Source: Phoronis australis (taxonomy: Eukaryota > Phoronida > Phoronidae). From it: a DNA stretch of 64,000 bases. Under the pieces are notes generated by a model, which had not been told where the DNA came from, made no database searches, and saw only the letters and a list, made by a program, of their open reading frames with translations. Positions 59,118 to 64,000 of the stretch are shown here, one piece after another; the first letter of the stretch is position 1, and each line of letters opens with the position of its first letter. The DNA lies in NCBI GenBank assembly GCA_002633005.1, contig NMRA01000005.1:1414741-1478740 (forward strand), read 5' to 3'. A program made the translations under genes and the position numbers.

Positions 59118-61828
59118 CTTTCTCTCGTAAGCCACTGCCAAAGTTCTTATAAATTTTGATCACCAAAGCAATCACCAAGACTCTCATAACCAGAGCACAT
59201 CCCGAGCACAGATATGTAGCCACGTCCAACATCAGGCCACCGTCCGTCTCGGCACACTGCAACATCACAAAAAGTTATGACAGACCGTCTTGAACAAAAA
59301 CCAAGACTAGTTTCTTGCGAGTTGAACAAACTCATGTAATAACAAGTACTTGACAGGCTAGTCTCATAGCAAGTGCGGTATAAGTATGCATTGTTCACAA
59401 ATGTACAGAGTTAACAACATGTTTTTTTTAACTTGCTGGATCAGACTTTGACGAATAAAACGGTTAAGATTCAAATTAAACCGAATTTTCCATGACATCC
59501 ACATCGAAACTGATCCGGGTACCAAAATCCTCAAAGCTTTGTGTACGACTTTAATTTTCTAAAACAATAGAGGAAAATTTAACCAGGGTCCTTAGATAAA
59601 TCTGAAACATTGCCAATCAATTGTCAGTTACCTCAACTTGAACTCCGTTGAGCGCATGGTAATAGGGGACACAATATATTGGTGCTCTCTAGAGATTTGG
59701 TGGACAGAAATTCTCTGATACACATAGTGGTTCATTAATTTGGGAATAAATATTAACATATGTATGGTGCAGAAATATGGGCACATCAATGTGTGAATCT
59801 ATTGAAAATGCACAGAGTGATTTCTGTAAATACGTTCTGAGGTTGAATGTTAAAACGTGTAATGATACGGCTCGCGATGAATGTGGGAGACAATTGTTAA
59901 TTAGAAAATATATGTGTAAACTAATTATCTATTGTATTGGGAGAACATAGGTACCCACTGAAGGGAACAAGCTGAAAATGGTATTTATAACTGGGTACAA
60001 CGTGTCAAAGAAATATCGTATAGGTACAGTTGTATAATAAATAACTCACTTGTCTTTGTTCTCGCCAAGAGTGAAGGTGAAACGCTGTAAATCTTAACGA
60101 TAGAAGGAGAGCCCTGCTCTGTGTCCTAGATCCATTTTTGCAAGTATTTAGGTTACATGACAGCCCAAATTTGAATATGATAAATGATAAAATTTTGACT
60201 GTATGAGCACCCATGTTTAGTGAAATGTGTGACCGTGATGACTGCCATGTCTAACAGTGACATGAAAATCCAAGTACTAGAATCAAAATTTAAAAAACGC
60301 AATCAATAAGTACGCGATTTCAGCATGATGACAAACTGAAGTAAGGGACTCAAAATTTGAGCACCAAAAGTGGTAGCAAAACACTTCGCCTGCATTTGGT
60401 TTTTATCAACTTTCAAAGACAACTTTCCTGAAGTCAACCCTATTGGATAAAGCTGAATTTGCAGAGCCAGGTTGGTTCCCTACCTAAGCGCTAGATGGCG
60501 ACAACAATCCTGAACTCATAGACATCTAAACACATGGTTGAGCTTGACTTTACCTTTACAATGACATAGACAATGTAAGCTGGCTCACACCATGAAGCTG
60601 ACAAGAAAACAATCGTGGCAATTTTCTGTTCCATTCGAGTCTGCAAAAATGGAATATAATCAGCAGCTTTTCTTAAATTACGGTACGCAGCAAACTTATG
60701 ACAAGGTTGTTCCAAAACATTATACAAAATAAAGTGAAGGGAATCTACGTTTCGAAAGTTAAGTGTTTATCAAAATTTAAAAGAAGCTTTAATCAATGAG
60801 GCACATCCATACCATTACATAATTTCAACCGATTGTGGTGGTCAAATATCAGGTGAATTTTATGAGACACAATCGAGTATTGAACGTTTTCGACTGTCAA
60901 TGGTTGCGGTCATCCTCTGCAGAATGGTCGTAAAAAGACTTTCAGTCTGAAGATCGGACTGTATTTGAGCTCAATCTAATCGTTTTCATTCTAAAAATTA
61001 ATTTAATAGGCCGTCACGAATTACACGGCGATAGAACTCTTCTTTGTCCTGAAGATAAGAAAGTGCGTGACCTAGTTTTGAAATTCAGACACATTTTCGT
61101 GTCTCTCATTGATGTCGGGAAGTCGAAAAATTTCAGATCACGCACCTACAGGTATTTCTCCAAAAATTTTCACGTTGCAGTTGCAGCCCACAACACAGCA
61201 GCAGTAATATTTCGTTGGCATTGGAAGGACGAAGAGAGTAATGCAACCGAAAAAAATTATAAAAAGTCAGACAACAAAAAATCAAAGGGGAAACTCCAGT
61301 GGCACGAAAACGAGGCTGCAAATGCGCCCGAAGGATGTTTACGGCATTGTGGGTAAATGCTTTAAGTTTCAAAATGTACTTTTTACACAATACGTAAAAC
61401 AAAGTACGTCATAGACATTATTAAGGTGTTTCTTAAAATGTTTCGAAACCTGATTTCTAAAAGTTTTTTAATAGGATTTTTTCTATAGGAATTCTTATAG
61501 GAAATTTTCATCCTATAGTAAAATCCCTCATTCATCGACAAAGACCTGGCGAACCAGGTCGAAACGTCTGCCAACAGCCAACCATGTCTCTAAGTAAGTG
61601 ACCATTTTATATACTACAATGCCTCTAAAGACCAATGACGAACCTATTCTCCAGCATCCTATAGGAAATCAATATTCCTGCAGATTATTTTCGTAAAGGA
61701 GTGTCACTGCGTAATCCGGGACGGTCCTATTGAAGAATGATAGAATTGATGCGAAAGATACAAACCGCGACAAAGCCAAGAATCAACCAGCCGATGCTGA
61801 ACGGGAATCCTATCCCAAGTACAACTTT
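59118..61828 (-). CDS. Multi-pass membrane protein, three internal exons (both ends unresolved)
   Basis: Minus-strand exons 61766-61828, 60554-60640 and 59118-59256, with good borders (aatacag/gtttgt, tttgcag/gtaaag, gttgcag/gtaaac) and phase 0 between the first and second and second and third. Each encodes one hydrophobic segment: VVLGIGFPFSIGWLILGFVA; then TRMEQK and IATIVFLSASWCEPAYIVYV; then CAETDGG, LDVATYLCSGCALVMRVLVI and a basic tail, KIYKNFGSGLREK. The one-membrane-segment-per-exon pattern and CEPAY motif faintly recall TMEM72-type four-pass proteins, but I cannot confirm this. First and last exons were not located. The first exon sits next to a partial duplication (61840-62110). Confidence 0.6.
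59760..59950 (+). pseudogene. LINE remnant, region between reverse transcriptase and C-terminal knuckle
   Basis: After small frame changes the plus strand reads YGAEIWAH, then IENAQSDFCKYVLRLN, then ARDECGRQLLIRKYMCKLII. The order YG-x-EIW, F-x-K-x-LR, E-x-GR is typical of the tract after the reverse transcriptase in non-LTR elements of aquatic animals, the same tract that precedes the fragment type found at 1940-2282. It lies in an intron of the membrane-protein gene. Confidence 0.65.
61543..61569 (+). other. Hairpin GACCTGG-CGAA-CCAGGTC followed by GAAACGTC
   Basis: Seven-base perfect stem, tetraloop CGAA, then GAAACGTC. Same arrangement as three other sites in the window; matches the stem II plus 3' core of a hammerhead motif, although the CTGANGA half is degraded (ATCGACA). 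Confidence 0.5.
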
Positions 61829-61839
61829 CTGTATTACGC

Positions 61840-62110
61840 TTGTGAAGGTTCCTCTATGAAGTATCAAAAGCAGCAGAGTACACTAAAATGAATGTAACGG
61901 GTGAATTTTACGATAACAGGAGGGTTGAGTTCCATAGGCCGTAACACATTATAGCTTTACCCACACTTACGGAAATCTTACAGCAATAACAAGAGTCTGC
62001 AAAACGCTTGTGAAAGCTCCTCTTAAAACAGGAGAGAACGCTAAAATGAATGTAACCGATGAATTTTACGATAACAAGAGGGTTGAGTTCCACAAGCAGC
62101 AACACTTGAC
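61840..62110 (-). repeat. Tandem duplication of an intron end and exon start
   Basis: About 165-base units: 61829-61990 and 61991-62105 share 'aaaatgaatgtaac-g-tgaa', 'ttttacgataac', 'agggttgagttcca' and the acceptor region. The outer copy has an intact-looking acceptor (cgttttgcag) but its exon runs into a stop after ten codons. Confidence 0.75.
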
Positions 62111-62934
62111 ATGTAGCTTCAGTAATTGCACTCGCACTTACAGAATGAAAACAAAAAAATTCGCAATTCAACACTCCAAGTTCACCCAACAACCAGTGGC
62201 AGGGATTTTGCTAGGACAGGCTAGTAAGCTCCGGCCCGAACATACTCGCAAAACATAGTATTACATTACTTATACCCTGCCGAGAGGTTATCTCCACTGA
62301 CCAAACCGAATGCGATATTTTCCGGCAGACAAAACATGACATTATCTTGTAATATCAGGCATCAAAAAGCAATGTCGAGCGTCAATATCTGATTCTAATA
62401 ACTTTTTTTGGCTTTCAATGGTCCATTTGATGAACTATTTTTGAGCGGACTCACGAAATTAACCCTTCCTCACGACCAATTTAACTGTGTCTGGTCTGAC
62501 GCAATAATTAAGGAGACCAATCAGCAATCATTCCCAATCCGCGGAAGGAACAAGATAAGTTCATAACACAGGCCCGTAGCCAGCATTGGTCGGGGGGGGG
62601 GGGGGGGGGTGGTTAGAATTTCTAGAACGGCGGACCTTTGATACTTTGCAAACGTGGACACTGTAGAGTTTTCGGTAAGGCCTTTGACGCATCTTAATTA
62701 GGGGGTGGGAGGGAAATCTGTATACACAACAATGGCTGTCAGCTCTGTGCTCACAAGACCAGGCAGAATTTGTAATACCAGAATTGAGGATGCTGTGACG
62801 GTTGCTCGCAAAGAACGAGAAACAAATTCGGATGTATTGTGGTCCAGAAAGAGTACGTTCTTGCTTTACCTCCTGGCCAGTACAACTAGAAATGGTGGTC
62901 AGATTTCATGTGCATGCGAAATTGCTCGCATGTC
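62111..62934. other. No gene recognised; poly-G run at 62591-62608
   Basis: A short plus-strand frame at 62705-62938 has no motif. Confidence 0.4.
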
Positions 62935-63215
62935 TTAAAGGAGAATGCCACTCAAAAAACAACCTATTTTGTATCAATTTAGATCGAGTAGTTACACTCG
63001 ATAACAGCAAGTTCAGTTGTTTTACATGACACCTTACGGCAGACGGAGGTGTTGAAATTAACCAATGACGTAATCGGTTCGAATGCAGTCTGTTCAGCCG
63101 TTCACATCACGCTTATTGGTGTCAACTTAACGCTTGAATCCATCGTTTTACACCAATAAATCATCAAATTTCGATGTAAATCCGTTACAAATACATCGAG
63201 TTCCTGAACAAAACG
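62935..63215 (+). mobile_element. TTAAAGGAGAATGCC transposon left end, second copy of 8648-8930
   Basis: About 85-90 percent match by eye to 8648-8925 in the same orientation: 'tttgtatcaatttagatcga', 'cggcagacggaggtgttgaa', 'caccaataaatcatcaaatt'. No right end found before the window closes. Confidence 0.8.
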
Positions 63216-63554
63216 CATACTCAAAATTCTGGTGAATTATCAACTACGACACATTCATCAAATCCATATCAAGATCGCAACTCAGCGCGACAGAAGCCAG
63301 GGCCGCTGCGCCTCAGCCTCACCCAAGGAGCCTCGCGCACGGCCGGGTAGAAACTAAATGTGGTTAGTAAACCACCCTGTCCCTGCCAGTTTTCACGAAG
63401 TCAGGAAGTCCCATTCAGTCATCTTAAATTTGAAACCACCGCAGACTTAACCCTTACCCCAGATGTTGTCTCTGCTTGAGAATGAGCCTTGAGGTGACAA
63501 TCAGATTAGTGAACTGTCGGAGTTCTAGTTTTGGAATTGTGGAAATTCGAAGTA

Positions 63555-63660
63555 TTGAATTTTCGAAAGTAGCGAACCTCCGGAGTAGTGAACCTTCGGA
63601 GGAGTGGACCTTCGGAATAGTGGACCTTCGGAGTAGGGCACCTTCGTCATAGTGACATGT
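63555..63660. repeat. Short minisatellite, unit about 18-20 bases
   Basis: 'ccttcggagtagtgga' repeated five to six times with substitutions; followed by unremarkable sequence to the window end. Confidence 0.8.
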
Positions 63661-64000
63661 AACGTTGGAAATCTTTTCCATCAAGTTTGTAGCTCGTATG
63701 AAGTCTGCAGGGTTATTCACCATTGACACTGATTGACTATAGAGAAGGTGTTCTTCATTGACCAAAGTTGAGGTCTAGGAAAACTTTTCTCTCGTGAAAA
63801 TGCTCTACGGGGTATTCTCAGTGCAAGGAAACACGGTAGTTGAATGCATGGTTTTTGAGTACGAAGGGGGACTACCTATAGTGAACTTACTGTCAGCGTG
63901 TACTGAATTTAAAAGAACGGAAACGCACCGTGTACACGCATGGATGTCAATCCACCAATCCACAATCAAAGTGGACACTGGATAAACAACATGTTTTTAT

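Noticed and set aside
60554-60640. Rhodopsin-type GPCR TM6 segment
   Set aside because: The first look suggested a GPCR, but the following exon lacks an NPxxY motif and the exon layout does not fit.
61063-61402. 97-codon plus and 89-codon minus open frames
   Set aside because: Mutually overlapping, K/N-rich on one strand and without motif or splice sites.

Overview
This is a eukaryotic, animal-type window: genes are split by GT-AG introns, exons are short islands in AT-rich DNA, and the introns and spacers are full of decayed transposons, foldback elements, SINE-like tRNA heads and minisatellites. The mix (gustatory-receptor-like 7TM genes, an animal M4 thermolysin-type protease, NDUFA12, a TraB-domain gene, THAP/P-element-like transposons) suits a marine invertebrate such as a hemichordate, echinoderm, lancelet or similar; the sequence does not fix the species. 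Exons were joined by eye from reading frame, splice sites and phase, and there is no transcript evidence behind them.

Layout. 1-2.8 kb: the last two exons of a TRABD-like gene (+), with a LINE remnant in its intron and a THAP foldback transposon just downstream. 7.8-13.9 kb and 24.2-27.6 kb: two paralogous three-exon gustatory-receptor-like (Grl) genes on the minus strand, in tandem. Each encodes about 416 residues and has the diagnostic TYFLVL-x-QF seventh membrane segment on a separate small last exon. Their introns and the 10 kb between them are loaded with repeats, including a THAP foldback element in the first intron of the second gene. 28.96-35.88 kb: a five-exon M4 (thermolysin-like) metallopeptidase (+), with propeptide, complete catalytic site and a roughly 560-residue Pro/Asn/Ser/Asp tail built largely from 55-residue repeats. 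40.07-50.91 kb: a complete four-exon NDUFA12 gene (-), whose 6.3 kb third intron hosts an unidentified exon-like ORF, a minisatellite, a THAP transposon remnant and a broken multi-frame gene of an uncharacterised invertebrate family. 51-58.5 kb: mainly MITEs, palindromes and dispersed repeats. 59.1-61.8 kb: three exons of an unidentified multi-pass membrane protein (-), next to a partial duplication that copied an intron end and exon start. The last 2 kb holds another transposon end and a short minisatellite.

The genes do not form one pathway. The common thread is mobile DNA: at least five places carry THAP-type or related TTAAAGG-ended elements, two very clean palindromes lie in repeat-rich DNA, and several hairpins followed by GAAA(C/T)GT resemble hammerhead-ribozyme 3' halves. 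The most noteworthy host features are the intact Grl pair and the animal M4 protease with its repeat tail.
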